DNA from: Prunus persica
Taxonomy: Eukaryota > Streptophyta > Magnoliopsida > Rosales > Rosaceae
Assembly (NCBI RefSeq): GCF_000346465.2
Contig: NC_034014.1
Location: 21,287,457-21,351,456, forward strand
Length of the DNA stretch: 64,000 nt
Reading direction: 5' to 3'
Under the pieces are notes generated by a model. It searched no databases. It worked only from the letters and a program-made list of their open reading frames with translations, and was not told where the DNA came from. The translations under genes and the position numbers were made by a program. Positions 25,201 to 35,640 of this stretch are shown piece after piece. Numbering within the stretch: position 1 is the stretch's first letter; the number at the start of each line of letters is the position of its first letter.

Positions 25201-27201
25201 TGTTGTCCACATTGAGATTCATAAGTCCAGGATAGAAATCATATATTACAATAATGAATTTATGAGACTCCAATTACTAACGATATCTCTCCGAATGAGC
25301 TCCTGGAGCTTAAACATGATACGTTGACGAGTGGTAATAGGAGTGTTTTTCCATGACGGAAAAGCCTGCTTGGCTGAACTAACTGCAGCTTTGAACTCTT
25401 CATAGGTAGTTAAAGGAACATGAGAAACAACCTCTTGTGTCGCCTAATTAAGAAATCAAACATAAATTTAATAATATAATTGATAAATGCGTCTTACGAA
25501 AAGAGAATAAGATGATAATTAATTGAATTTTGTGAGCTTACAGGATTTACTACATCAATGATTGAACACCCTTGAGAATCAACAAATTTCCCTCCAATAA
25601 AATTAGGAACCTTCAGCTACAATTGAATCTAACATAAGTTTGTAATACCCAACTCATTCAACAAAAAGCAGAGAGAGACAGAGCAGAAGTGGAAAAGCAG
25701 CCTTATTCGACCACCTTTAACATCAAACCTTACCGGTTGGTTGTTCTGTTCTGATGACCCCCCACTGGTAGTAGCACTTGTACTCACCAGAGCAGATCTG
25801 TCAGGTCTCCATGACTTGAAACTTTTTTCTGATGAAATAAGTTTAAAATATAAAGTTGTTAATGATTACTGATAAATTTTCTGATCTATTCTAGCTATTC
25901 TATCCAGAAATCCAAAAGTTTCTAGCTATTCAATCCAGCAATCCAAAAGTTAGTTTATCAAATTTTCTAGCCAAAACCTATACAATCTTTTGGCCCTAAA
26001 AGCTTGCTTTTTTCTTACACAGAAATCCCCGGGCTCCGAAACTGGGGCCCCCCTCCGAACCCTACAATCTGTTGGAGGCAGGAAACTCTGGCAAATAGCT
26101 AGATAGGTATCTTGAGGAATCGAATCTCAGACCACATGGGAGCAAACCTCTTACATGATCTTAGTGGCCACTCAAAAACTAGGGTACCATATGCACGTCT
26201 GCTAACTTTTCAAAGTCCTGCAACTTTCTTCCAATCTTTAAGTATAACTATCAGTGAACCAAATTATTAAAAACTAAAAATCAACATACTTGCGGTATCA
26301 GAAACTAATACCAATGTGGATATGACCTAAAATTTAACTTACAAAAGTATGGTGAAAGCTCCCCTTTACATGATCTTAGTGGCCTCTCAAAACTGTAATT
26401 TGGATTTCACTAGGAAAATGACTTTTCCTGTTTCCAATGAATAGCACCGTAGTATGAATATGTGCCCTTTATATTAAATATAGTTGCTCTTCAACTGCAA
26501 AGAAGTCCGCCTCAAACCCCAATACTAACTACGCATTAAGAACCTAATAAAAAGGCCACAGTAGCATGCCACTACCCACCAACACACTGTGCAATAGTAC
26601 AGATTCGGTTTTCTAGCAACTTAGAATATGAACTAAATCTTTATAAATCTTGGGAACAAGAGGAACCTGATAGATTTCCTTGACGGATCTTGGCTTTGAG
26701 GTTATACAAATGCCTTGGTGTTGACTGCAGTTCAGGATTGATTTGCTTGAGAGTCTTAAGAACTTGACGTGGTTTCACACCAGCTTCAGTCATTTGCTTG
26801 ATTTGTCTGACCTCTTCCTCAGTGAAACGACGACTATATGGATGCTCTGACATGTCCTTTAACGCATCATGGTTGTGATCCCCATTTTTTATTGCAAGTA
26901 CCCATAAATCGTCTTCCTTTTTCCCAATGGCTTCAAAAGGACAATTTATAAGGCGTGAACTTGCTTTCCTTTTGCGCTTGCTTTCATCAATTTTACGCCT
27001 ATTGCGATAAACACCTCCTCTATCACAACCAAGTATGACTCTTCTGTCTTTCCTCGACTTCTTGATGGTCACCACATATCCTTGACTAGCACCAAAATCA
27101 CGAACATATTTGATGAGATCTTCACGATCTTCAAATGCACCCGGTTGTGGAGGAAGCATCTTGTTCAGCTTTGTAACCTCAATTTGACTCTGAGCTTCCA
27201 T
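16994..27201 (-). CDS. FAR1 DNA-binding domain / ALDH6 methylmalonate-semialdehyde dehydrogenase / repetitive tail fusion
   Basis: Nineteen coding exons: 26667-27201, 25734-25828, 25542-25616, 25282-25443, 25104-25182, 24854-25008, 24457-24520, 23523-23602, 23126-23191, 22263-22313, 21984-22135, 21134-21224, 20439-20519, 19486-19563, 19314-19349, 19121-19164, 18798-18876, 18368-18458, 16994-18234. Every junction is GT-AG and in phase, giving 1084 residues. Residues 1-178 are a FAR1-type zinc-binding domain (C59, C87, H109, H111). Residues 211-691 are a full ALDH6 domain with catalytic C490 in GAAGQRCM and GPVLLCMQ downstream. Residues 692-1084 are a repetitive Ser/Thr/Pro/Arg tail. Ordinary ALDH6 is mitochondrial, about 540-610 residues, and oxidises malonate and methylmalonate semialdehydes to acyl-CoA in valine catabolism. 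Here the ALDH exons have no ATG or transit peptide of their own, so localisation may differ. Whether the enzyme is active is unknown. Confidence 0.88.
17000..18180 (-). repeat. Coding degenerate tandem repeats in the fusion-protein tail
   Basis: The last exon encodes two repeat classes. Residues about 692-830 repeat a ~17-residue unit of the form VSLxxPTSERDLPSQG (examples: [30 protein letters not shown]). After that, SER-hydrophobic-YM motifs ([56 protein letters not shown]) recur every ~19-37 residues, alternating with [12 protein letters not shown]-type segments. The protein ends [16 protein letters not shown], which again matches the unit. Low complexity and charge suggest a disordered tail. 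Confidence 0.85.
18297..18358. repeat. (GT)n(GA)n microsatellite next to a 5' splice site
   Basis: About 24 bases of GT followed by about 38 of GA on the plus strand. In the pre-mRNA of the fusion gene this is a CU tract starting about 10 nt after the donor of exon 18 (exon end 18368), followed by a CA tract. Confidence 0.9.
19232..19309. repeat. (GA)n microsatellite next to a 5' splice site
   Basis: About 39 GA dinucleotides. In the minus-strand transcript it is a long CU tract beginning within a few bases of the donor after exon 15 (exon end 19314). It generates spurious ORFs in several frames. Confidence 0.95.
22222..22252. repeat. (GA)n microsatellite next to a 5' splice site
   Basis: About 15 GA dinucleotides; in the fusion-gene transcript a CU tract starting roughly 10 nt after the donor of exon 10 (exon end 22263). 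It is the third intron of this gene with that arrangement. Confidence 0.9.
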
Positions 27202-29161
27202 TACCAATGGTAGAAAGAACAAGCTGATAGATAAACCAAAAAATAATATATAAACATGGTATTGTTTGACAAAGAATAGGATATAAGAACTTTACTTTTT
27301 AAAAGCATGTATATTTGAAAAAATGAAGTCCTAAGGCTTTCACCATAAATAAGTCCATAGACAAATTAAGCATGAAACTTATTTCTTCAAACCAGCTGAG
27401 TCTTGAATCTTGTAAAGATATGGTCATTTTCCTGAGTGAAAAATAAATTGTTGAACCACAGACCCACAAACCAATAACTTTAGCACACCTAAATATTTTG
27501 ACAGCACCAGTCAAATTTAAATTATTTAGGCACATGGTAGCAACATAATGTGCAACCCATACAACAAACCCGGAAACCTCTCCAGACATATCGAAGACGA
27601 TTGTTCCTAAAACTCATGTGTGCTGTAGAATACAGACAGTCAAATCAAGGGTTCTACTATTATTCTACATCAAGCAAGAATAGGTGACTTATTTCAATCA
27701 CAATGTTCTCATCCTATAAGTTATTAAAGATGAATACCATTATACCATGATAAGTTATTAACCCACAATGCAATTTTTTCAGTGATGTCTTTGTTAAGAT
27801 TGGCCTCAAAAGAAAAAGTGGAAGCCCTCCAATGCAATAGCATCACTCTTGTATCAACCATTGAGACAAATGTGGATATTCTCACACATCAGAACGCAAT
27901 TAGATTAAAATTCCACAATGTTCAACATGGTTTCTACTTTATAGAACTCTAGGGAGTAACCATGGGAATGGAAACGATTGCATAAAACTACTTTCTGTTG
28001 CCAGCATAACTCATAATCTTTTTTCTTTTTTTCTCTTTTTGTCTGAACTCAGTAATCTTAGTTTAGAACTCAAATTGGACAACTTTCTGTAAATCAACTT
28101 TGCAAAGCATAAGTTATAGAAACAAGCAAACCCCAAAAGAAAAAAACAACATACATACAATGGTAGAGTGAGACTCTTGAAAACACCAAATACCTCTCTA
28201 TAACCAGCAATGATTTCTATCACAAATTAACAAAAAAACTACAGACATAACAGTAACCTAAAACAAAAAACGTGAAGGTGAAAAGCTTACCTGATTGAAA
28301 ATTCTTAGGTCAGTGAAAACTTGCAGTTACAGACCCAAAATTGCACCCCCAAGTGCCAGCACAAAAATACCTGGAAAACAAATTCAACACCAAGAAAATT
28401 AATCCCAGAATCAAATTTCAAAGGAAATGAATCTCAATATAGAAACAACAAATATAATGAGGTTATACAGATCAGCAATGCCTTAATGGAGAGTCTTATT
28501 GTGTTAATGCATACCAAAAACATATTTGCAGCAATAAATTCATTTCTCTAAAATATATTACCTACCCATAAACGGAAAATAAGAAAAGCGTAAATATTTG
28601 AAAATAAAAATAGAGATTTTGATCTTAGACATGGAAAGTGAGGGAAAATTTTGAAGGTTACAGAAAAGGATCGGGACGCCCACTAGTTTTGATAAACAGG
28701 GACACCTCACTTGCTTCAACGACAGTGCCCTCAGAGACCTTCAGATGCGGTCTTCGTCACGCGCTTGAGTGGCGCTTGTGAGTTGGATGGGGTTCGGTTG
28801 ATTGTTGAGTAGTTTCACGCGCTCGCCTGGGAAGAGTAGGGTTGTGTTTTTTGTATGGTTTCTCAACGGCAGTTTTGGCATTTCGACGCTTCTCGAGACG
28901 GGTGTCCCGTTTATCAAAACGAGGATTGTTATTTCAAGTTAGAGCACGACATTGTTATGGATGTCGTTCACTCACTTTCCATCGATGTTTGGTTTGTTTT
29001 TGGTTTGAGCCAAAATCAAGGCTGTTTTTTAAAAGAAACACAAGTGTTAAGTGACTTTTAGCTTAGCTTAATTTGTTAAAAGCAGTTACCTATATTTGAA
29101 AAAAAAAAATTTAACACTTACCTAGTCTTCTATTCAAATCTTTCCTGCCCCATATATGCTC
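27202..29161 (-). promoter_or_regulatory. Leader and promoter region of the FAR1-ALDH6 gene
   Basis: The ATG exon is preceded by a TATCAG acceptor about 30 bases upstream, so the 5' UTR is probably spliced. A strong donor (AATCAG then GTAAGC on the minus strand) ends at 28291, marking a likely leader exon upstream of it. Between them nothing coding was recognised; the minus-strand ORF at 27299-27589 has no domain. Beyond about 28600 is the presumed promoter, with an inverted pair at 28677-28702 and 28900-28926 sharing GTTTTGATAAAC then GGGACACC. The transcription start is not visible. Confidence 0.4.
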
Positions 29162-29166
29162 AATTG

Positions 29167-29299
29167 TGTTATAAATCTAGAGAAATTGGAGAGGAAATTG
29201 AGAGAGAGAAGGGAATGTTTTTCTCCTCTTATTGTATGTTCATTACAAGTATGGAGAAGCCCTATTTATAGGCATTTGAGCTCCATCATATTTACAACA
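29167..29299 (-). repeat. 3' LTR (left copy)
   Basis: 133 bp, TG...CA ends, matching 34318-34450 almost completely (differences include CTAGAG/CTAAAG near the start and TTTGAGC/TTTGGGC near the end). Bounded by AATTG on the left and by a CTCCCCCTTGG polypurine-tract complement on the right. Confidence 0.93.
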
Positions 29300-29334
29300 C
29301 TCCCCCTTGGAGACCACAAATGATATAGAATATG

Positions 29335-29760
29335 CCTCGTTAAAAACCTTGCCAGTAAAAACCAAGTGGGACAAAAACTGGTCAAAGGGAAAAAGAGTAC
29401 ATAATCATGTGTAACATAAAATTCTGTGTATATTGACGCGCGTGCGACACTGCCTCGTTAAAACCTTGCCAGGAAAAACCCAGTGGGATAAAAACCTGGA
29501 CGAAGGAAAAAAGAGTACAGTGTTTGAAGATCTTTATGGATAGCGCGCTCCCCCTGATGCTTGGCAAAATATCTTTAAGTCATACTGTTGATCACCTTTC
29601 TAAATATCGTAATTGACACTGCTTCTGTGAGTCAATCTTGAGCGACACTGCCTCGTTAAAACCTTACCAGGAAAAACCCAGTGGGATAAAAACCTGGATG
29701 AAGGAAAAAGAGTACAGTGTATGGAGGTCTTTATTAAAACCACGCTCCCCCTGATGAATA
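29335..29760 (-). repeat. Three reiterated copia-type 3' blocks
   Basis: The block GCCTCGTTAAAACCTTGCC ... AACCCAGTGGGATAAAAACC ... AAAGAGTACA occurs at about 29335, 29444 and 29642. The second and third are about 198 bp apart and nearly identical, each followed by a GCTCCCCCTGATG polypurine-like complement. Read on the minus strand this is the conserved ACTCTTTTTCC...CCCACTGGGTTTTTCC...AACGAGGC segment found downstream of pol in many plant copia elements. Confidence 0.85.
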
Positions 29761-31490
29761 TCTCCCCCTGAAAACTTCATGACTAGCTTTTTCCAGTAAG
29801 CGACCATAGAGATTTCCAGAGTCCGCATATCTAATAACACTTGGGCTATTTGTAAGTTCACTCAAAAATATGCCCGTATATGGTGTTATGCTAAGATAGC
29901 ATCAAATATGCCTCACATCATCCTAAAATGATGGTGATGGAGTTGAGCTCTATCTGAAAAATACGATATACGGTCCAATATACTTCCGGAAAATCCTTAA
30001 AGTGTCCAACGGATAATCCTCATAAAAATGTTTCAATACTTTCTTAGTATAAGCAAGAATCTTGTTGGCATAATGCTCGATTTTTAAGTCGAGACAAATA
30101 TTAATGTGTTGCAATTACATTATAATCAATGTACTCACTGAGGTAATTTATGCATATTAATATTGAGTACAAATTTTGTGCTTCAAGCACATGTCCTTTA
30201 GGGACTTGCTTTATGCAATGTCAATCCTCTCAACGGATTTTGTTTAAAAAGGGATTAAATTTTATGACACATTATACATCTTTAGGAAATCGCTTCTGGC
30301 GATATGCTCCGTGCATTTAATAACCCTTAAAGATAATATGTTGGTCTCCGTAATTGTGTAATAAGGGGGGCACAATTGAATCTGTAAATATGGAGAAAAC
30401 CCAACATTCCTTGTTTCTGCCAGAAACAGTGTGTCATACAAAGTAGGTATATTCCCTTTTATTCCGAACACCCAAGTATAAATTTCAGTATTAACAAATT
30501 TTGGGGTTCGTATTGTGGGTTTGTTTTTTCACGTTCATTCTCATCTATAATGGAATTACCTCATTCCATTTTGGCCAATGATATTGTCGACATTTAATAA
30601 CTGAACGTGATTCCAATCAACACAGCCCATTGATGATTTGAGTAGCTACTCCAAAACCAAAAATTGTCATTCATCAATTCATGATCCCACTATTCTCATT
30701 TGCATGCGCATGCATCAATTATAAGCATTTCTTTGCTTTTGGGTACCCAAGCCACTTCATGGGGCTTTTATTATGTGAGAATGTGGATTATAACCTCCAA
30801 TGGAGCGTTATTTTACAGTAGGGCGTGGATAATCTCTATTTAGAGAGTTGGAACATTTAGAACCCATATATCTGTCATGCTGCAGGCATGCCACAGATTA
30901 ATACATACATGTCAATTAATTTCTGGGACCTTAACCCATATTATGGGACTTTAACCCATATAATTTGCTACGCATTAGGCGTGCATAATATCAATATTGA
31001 CATGTCAAAGGATTGTCCTTTCGGGACTTCAATCCACATCATTTGCTACGCAACAGGCGTGCATCATATTGATCACTGCTATACCCATATTCTGTTCTTA
31101 TGGGACTTTAATCTGTGCAGTGTATTATCAATGTATCCAACTTGCAATCTGTAAAATTTGCATTAATAATTCATGGATACATACAAGCCATTCTTTTGGA
31201 ACAGACTTATCTCCCCATTTGGTTACCTTTCAAGATAAAATATCAAATAAGTATATAAGCATAAAATAACACAAGTATTGCTTACATCCTTAGGTGGGAG
31301 AAACTTTTCTTAAGTATCATTCAAGCTCGTATCGGCCTAGTAAATATAATGTAGCGCTTGATGATCTAGTTTTATCCTGCAAGAGCAAAAATCACAACTC
31401 TTTTCTCTGTCAAAAACAAATAATCCTCAGAGAGTTACAAAAAGAGAAAAAATGCAAAAATAATGTGATATTGATTGCAAGAGAAGGTAA

Positions 31491-31574
31491 GCAATCAAGG
31501 AAGGAAGCTGGTGGGAGCAGACAACAAGCTCAGCAATCAAGGAAGGAAGCTGGTGGGAGCAAACAATAAGCTCT
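31491..31574. repeat. 42-bp tandem duplication
   Basis: GCAATCAAGGAAGGAAGCTG starts at 31491 and again at 31533; the two 42-bp units differ at a few bases. It lies inside the LTR element with no coding role seen. Confidence 0.9.
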
Positions 31575-32195
31575 CATTTCTTCCAGTCTAGAAGAACTTC
31601 CGGAGATTAGAGCATAAGGTTGCCTTCACAGTTCCCTGATGTGGTGGAAACGTGATCAGGGATAGTCTCGCTTCCTGAATGGATGATCAGAGATAGTCTT
31701 GCTTCTCGGGCATGTTAAGTGCTCACTGATAAGAAAAACAAGTAGATATCGCATCACTAGGTATGGAGAAAACTGGATGTCTTCTGCAAAGAAAATTTCG
31801 TTAGTAACACATTTATACACAAATACAATGAATAGGTAGAACCGGTGAATTTCAAATTAACCATAGGAAAAATTGCGAGATTCTCGGGATACTTTTGAAA
31901 AAGCAGCTCCGTGAAATTCGTAAAGCAAGATCAGCTTTGACGAAAATAATACTTTGAAAGTGCCGAAAGTGCCAACAAACATTAATGGAGGCCACGTGAA
32001 GTTTTGGACTCTGGGAAAGAAAAAAAGAATATGGGATCCGAAAAGATATTGGGATTCTGAAAAAACTGTAGCCATATTTCCTCCTATAGATATTGCCTTT
32101 GCAAAACTTGATTGGAGCAACTGCGTTTCAACTTAACTTCCTTCATTTTCTGAAACTTTAGTTTTCTTAAGGCTTTCTTCGAAACCTTCTTAAAA

Positions 32196-32747
32196 ATGGC
32201 TTCCTCTTCTTCCTGCCCAAATTATTTCAATTTAAATGATACTTCCACAACAACCAGTGATGCCCAAGTTTGGCGTCCATCCTTTGTATCCCAAAATCGT
32301 CATCTCACAGTTAATGATTCTGTGATGATGAATGATGCTACTGCTGTCATAGTAGCTAGGAATTTCATTACTCCAATGGATGAAATGTTGTTGACAGGGA
32401 GATCAGAGGAAGAGGCTATTGATGACTCAATGGCTTTTAGCATTCAGAGTGTTGTTTCTGTTTCTAACATGGCTGATCGTTTGCGTGCCAGAGCAAACGA
32501 GGTTGAGAGGTTAGCTACTGAAAATTCGTCTCTCCAAAGAATACTTCATGAGTCTCAACAGGAGGTTGAGAAACTTAAAGGAGAGAATAATGCCTTGTTG
32601 AAACTGGTGAGTTCATACTCTGTTGATACACTGAGAAGGCTAGACATGCTGCAGGTCTCCAATGAAAGAATTTTGGGAGACCATGAGAGGCTCATGGCTA
32701 AGCTTAAGAGGCGTCGTCCTCTTCCTTCAGAGGCTTCCGGAACATAA
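32196..32747 (+). CDS. Element-borne antisense ORF, 183-residue coiled-coil protein of unknown function
   Basis: An uninterrupted ATG-to-stop ORF on the strand opposite to the retroelement's own orientation. The N-terminus MASSSSCPNYFNLND is Ser-rich. The middle (about 65-100) is mixed with many Met. Residues about 95-170 have heptad-like Leu/Val spacing (ANEVERLATENSSL, QQEVEKLKGENNALL, LRRLDMLQ), so a coiled coil is likely; the C-terminus is basic (KLKRRRPLP). I recall similar hypothetical proteins scattered in Rosaceae repeats but cannot name a family. No gag, nucleocapsid, protease or transposase motif is visible. It could be a captured host gene or an accessory ORF. Confidence 0.6.
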   Translation: MASSSSCPNYFNLNDTSTTTSDAQVWRPSFVSQNRHLTVNDSVMMNDATAVIVARNFITPMDEMLLTGRSEEEAIDDSMAFSIQSVVSVSNMADRLRARANEVERLATENSSLQRILHESQQEVEKLKGENNALLKLVSSYSVDTLRRLDMLQVSNERILGDHERLMAKLKRRRPLPSEASGT

Positions 32748-33267
32748 TGTATTTTTATAGATTTTACAGGGCCTGCACCTTCATTGCAGGAAAAATCTAT
32801 CTGTTGTATGTTCCTGTTATAATAATTGCGCACATTCTTAAACTTGCACCTGTGGTTTTTACGTCTTTTCAAAATGACGATTTGGAACCTTGTGTATAGG
32901 TTCAAATAACCACATCGTCTCTCCCAAATTTCATATTTCAACGTATGGAACTTTTGGCCTGTGCTAAACACAAACTCAGAATTTATTTGCCCTTTTCAAA
33001 TGAACATGAAATATGGATTGAGTAAAAGCCATGATAATATCACAATATAGTAGTGAAGAGCATTAACTACTATATACCCACAACCTCAAGTTCGGGATTT
33101 CTCATATATTTGAATCCATGTGCTTCCGGCCCAGATATAAAAAAATATGTGGGGAGCCTCAATTCATCATTCTCTTATGACAAAGAAATATGTGGCGTGC
33201 CACAATTTGCAATAATACCTCAAGGGTTGTCCATTTAATTGTTGGAACTTCAGGTTCTCAACACTGT

Positions 33268-33380
33268 TAGATTTTGAACCTCAAGCCAAAATCACATGTT
33301 CTCATGGTATGGACATTCAATCCCCTTAGATTTTGAACTTCGGGCCAAAATCACATATTCTCATGGTATGGACATTTTTA
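33268..33380. repeat. 59-bp tandem duplication
   Basis: TAGATTTTGAACCTCAAGCC at 33268 recurs as TAGATTTTGAACTTCGGGCC at 33327, each followed by AAAATCACATNTTCTCATGG. The copies are diverged and non-coding, within the LTR element. Confidence 0.85.
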
Positions 33381-33858
33381 CAATTTTCTGTACATATTTC
33401 TGGACTTCAAGCCCTTACATAATTGTCCATATCTTGAGGAACTTCTGGCATCTCATTTAATTGCTCATCCATGAGTTTAAGGAATTGCAGGTTCCTTTTT
33501 GAATGGTGATAGTTTACCCAAAATGGTAAATATTTATGTATATGTCACTATTCATATATCCGGTACTATTCATCAAGTCATGAATACGTATCTATTCATG
33601 TGTACAGTACATTTGCCAGTACAGTTATCATCCATGTGTACGGCATTATGAACCAATACGGTACTGTTACATCATTAAGGAACCCCAGGTCCTTATTTAC
33701 ATGTCAGGGATCAAGGACCCTCAAGTCCAATCACATGTATACAAATATAGTACCGGAGAGACTGCCAGCTCTCATATTAACATCATCATCAAGGATCTTC
33801 AAGTCCTGATGTAATTGTATGATGAGGATCAAGGAACTTCTGGTCCTGATCTGCATAC

Positions 33859-34011
33859 ACGAGCAGAAGAGGGCTTTCCAGCAGAGAAAGCAGAGGGCTT
33901 GGCCTCAACCATTTCATCATCTTCGTCCACATCAGACTCGTCCTTGAATTCCTGGAAATCAGCCTCGAAGTCGTGGTCTAAGTCAATGATTTCGGGCCTG
34001 AGAGGCTTCGA
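33859..34011 (-). pseudogene. Fragment resembling group VII ERF (RAP2.12/RAP2.3-like) N-terminal region
   Basis: Minus-strand reading gives 51 open codons, SKPLRPEIIDLDHDFEADFQ then EFKDESDVDEDDEMVEAKPS then AFSAGKPSSAR. This acidic segment matches what I know of plant ERF-VII proteins between the N-degron start (MCGGAI) and the AP2 domain. Neither the N-degron nor the AP2 domain is present, and flanking codons drift into non-ERF sequence, so it is a captured fragment. It lies about 300 bp inside the right (5') LTR, in the orientation of the element's own transcription, so it would be in the genomic RNA. Confidence 0.75.
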
Positions 34012-34317
34012 GAAGGAAGATCTATGTGAGCAATGTTGGGGCGGACTTGGAACCCCGGAAGCTGCTGATGTTATTTTCTAGGTTTGGAGAAATTGAGGAA
34101 GGGCCACTAGGGCTTGATAAGATGACTGCGAGGCTTTCTCAGTAAACACTGTGAATGGGTCTGAATAGGGATATTGATTGCTTGCTTGTTTTATTGTGAT
34201 CTACATGCTCTAAAACAAAGCAGAGGTCGGTTGTTAAGGTTTGAGGCTTGGCAGAGAAAGAGAGAGAGAGAGCGTTTAGGCTCTGAATTTGGAGATAGAG
34301 AAATCGTGCTGATAACG

Positions 34318-34450
34318 TGTTATAAATCTAAAGAAATTGGAGAGGAAATTGAGAGAGAGAAGGGAATGTTTTTCTCCTCTTATTGTATGTTCATTACAAG
34401 TATGGAGAAGCCCTATTTATAGGCATTTGGGCTCCATCATATTTACAACA
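34318..34450 (-). repeat. 5' LTR (right copy)
   Basis: 133 bp partner of 29167-29299. On its left is GTGCTGATAACG, whose complement CGTTATCAGCAC is the primer-binding-like site directly after the LTR. On its right is the AATTG target duplication. Confidence 0.93.
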
Positions 34451-34455
34451 AATTG

Positions 34456-35640
34456 AATATATTCAAATTAATTTAAAGTAATTTAGACTATTTCTTATAT
34501 AAATAAATGAATAATATATATCGTAAATTAAGATTATTTAAGTTTGCAATTTCTCACGTAGAGGTGTTAAATGGATTCGGTTAGCTCGAGCATAGCCTAG
34601 TTTGGTCGGGTTAAGTAAGGCTCGACACGACACCATCAGTATCTTTGAACACTTTGAGACGAGATAATTTGGCCTAATGAGTCGGGTAGGTAGGCTCAAG
34701 GCTCGTCATTATCCGTGCCGGGCCAAAAATGGACCAGTCCGTTTAAACACACATTTATTAAATTATATTTATTTTAGAGAAAAATGATACATAATATTAT
34801 TATATTTATATCATAAGTTCAAGTCTATGTCTTTATCCTAATAATATATTTTAAAAAATACAATGTTTTCTTTATAAATAAACTAATGATTTAATTTTTC
34901 AAGTTTCAATTTTTAAATTCGAATAATAGTCTAGCCCCTTTTTATTTAAATGTACTTTCAAAAAAAATCATTGGCCTCTTTTTTGAACAAATAATAAATC
35001 TTGTTAGTATATACAAAATTGTAAAAGGCATTAAATTAAAATTGTAAAAAATTACAACAAACAAATGCAATACATAAATTGAGCTTGACATGGGCCCATA
35101 TCGGTCAGTTTAATACTACGAACACAGGCCAAACTTAATGATTTTTATAAATAAACGGGCTGCCTATTTAGTAAGTGGGCCAATCCGGCCCGATACGGAA
35201 CCCTTAACTTGATGAATAGATATTCTACAAATAATTGAAACTGCAAACGAAGAAGTTCAAGCCTTCGACCGAAAAAAGAGAGAAGTTCAAGCCAGTTTGG
35301 TTCGACTCAAGTGAAATGAGAGAGAATAAAAGAAAATGATCGAACCAAACCAGTCATGTCGAGCCAGTTTGATTTTATTTTTTATATATATTTTTTCTGC
35401 TCACTAGTTCACCAGCTTTTTTGCCCATCCCCTATGTTTTTACACAAGGACTAAATTACCTAATCATATAAAACACACCGAACGTTTTCATATTTAACCA
35501 TGGTTTCTTTTTGTTGAAGAAATTATTGCTTGAAAATAAATTGCACAAGATGGGTTTAATTCACATGTCAATGATAATGCGCTCCCTAATCTGTATTAAA
35601 CCAAATTAAATACCATACTATATATTTTCTTTCCTTTTAC
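34456..35640. other. Intergenic with DNA-transposon-like remnant
   Basis: No gene seen. Positions 34560-34770 and 35080-35210 carry GC-richer words (TCGGGTTAAGTAAGGCTCGAC, GGGCCAATCCGGCCCGATACG) around an AT-rich middle. This resembles the two ends of a degraded hAT-like or similar element, but clean inverted repeats were not established. Confidence 0.45.

Larger units (their letters stand above)
29162..34455 (-). mobile_element. LTR retroelement without visible gag-pol (LARD-like, copia-derived ends)
   Basis: Two 133-bp LTRs at 29167-29299 and 34318-34450 differ at only a few positions. Both begin TGTTATAAATCT and end TTTACAACA on the plus strand. AATTG flanks the element at 29162-29166 and 34451-34455, a perfect 5-bp target duplication. 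Orientation is minus: next to the right LTR is a TATCAGCACG primer-site-like sequence, and next to the left LTR is the polypurine tract (complement CCAAGGGGGAG). The interior has no integrase, reverse transcriptase or RNase H motifs on either strand. It contains the reiterated copia-style 3' block, an antisense ORF and an ERF-like fragment. Confidence 0.9.

Noticed and set aside
28842..29061. Short plus-strand ORFs upstream of the FAR1-ALDH6 gene as a separate gene
   Set aside because: Two overlapping frames of similar length, no domain and no exon structure; the region fits a promoter better.
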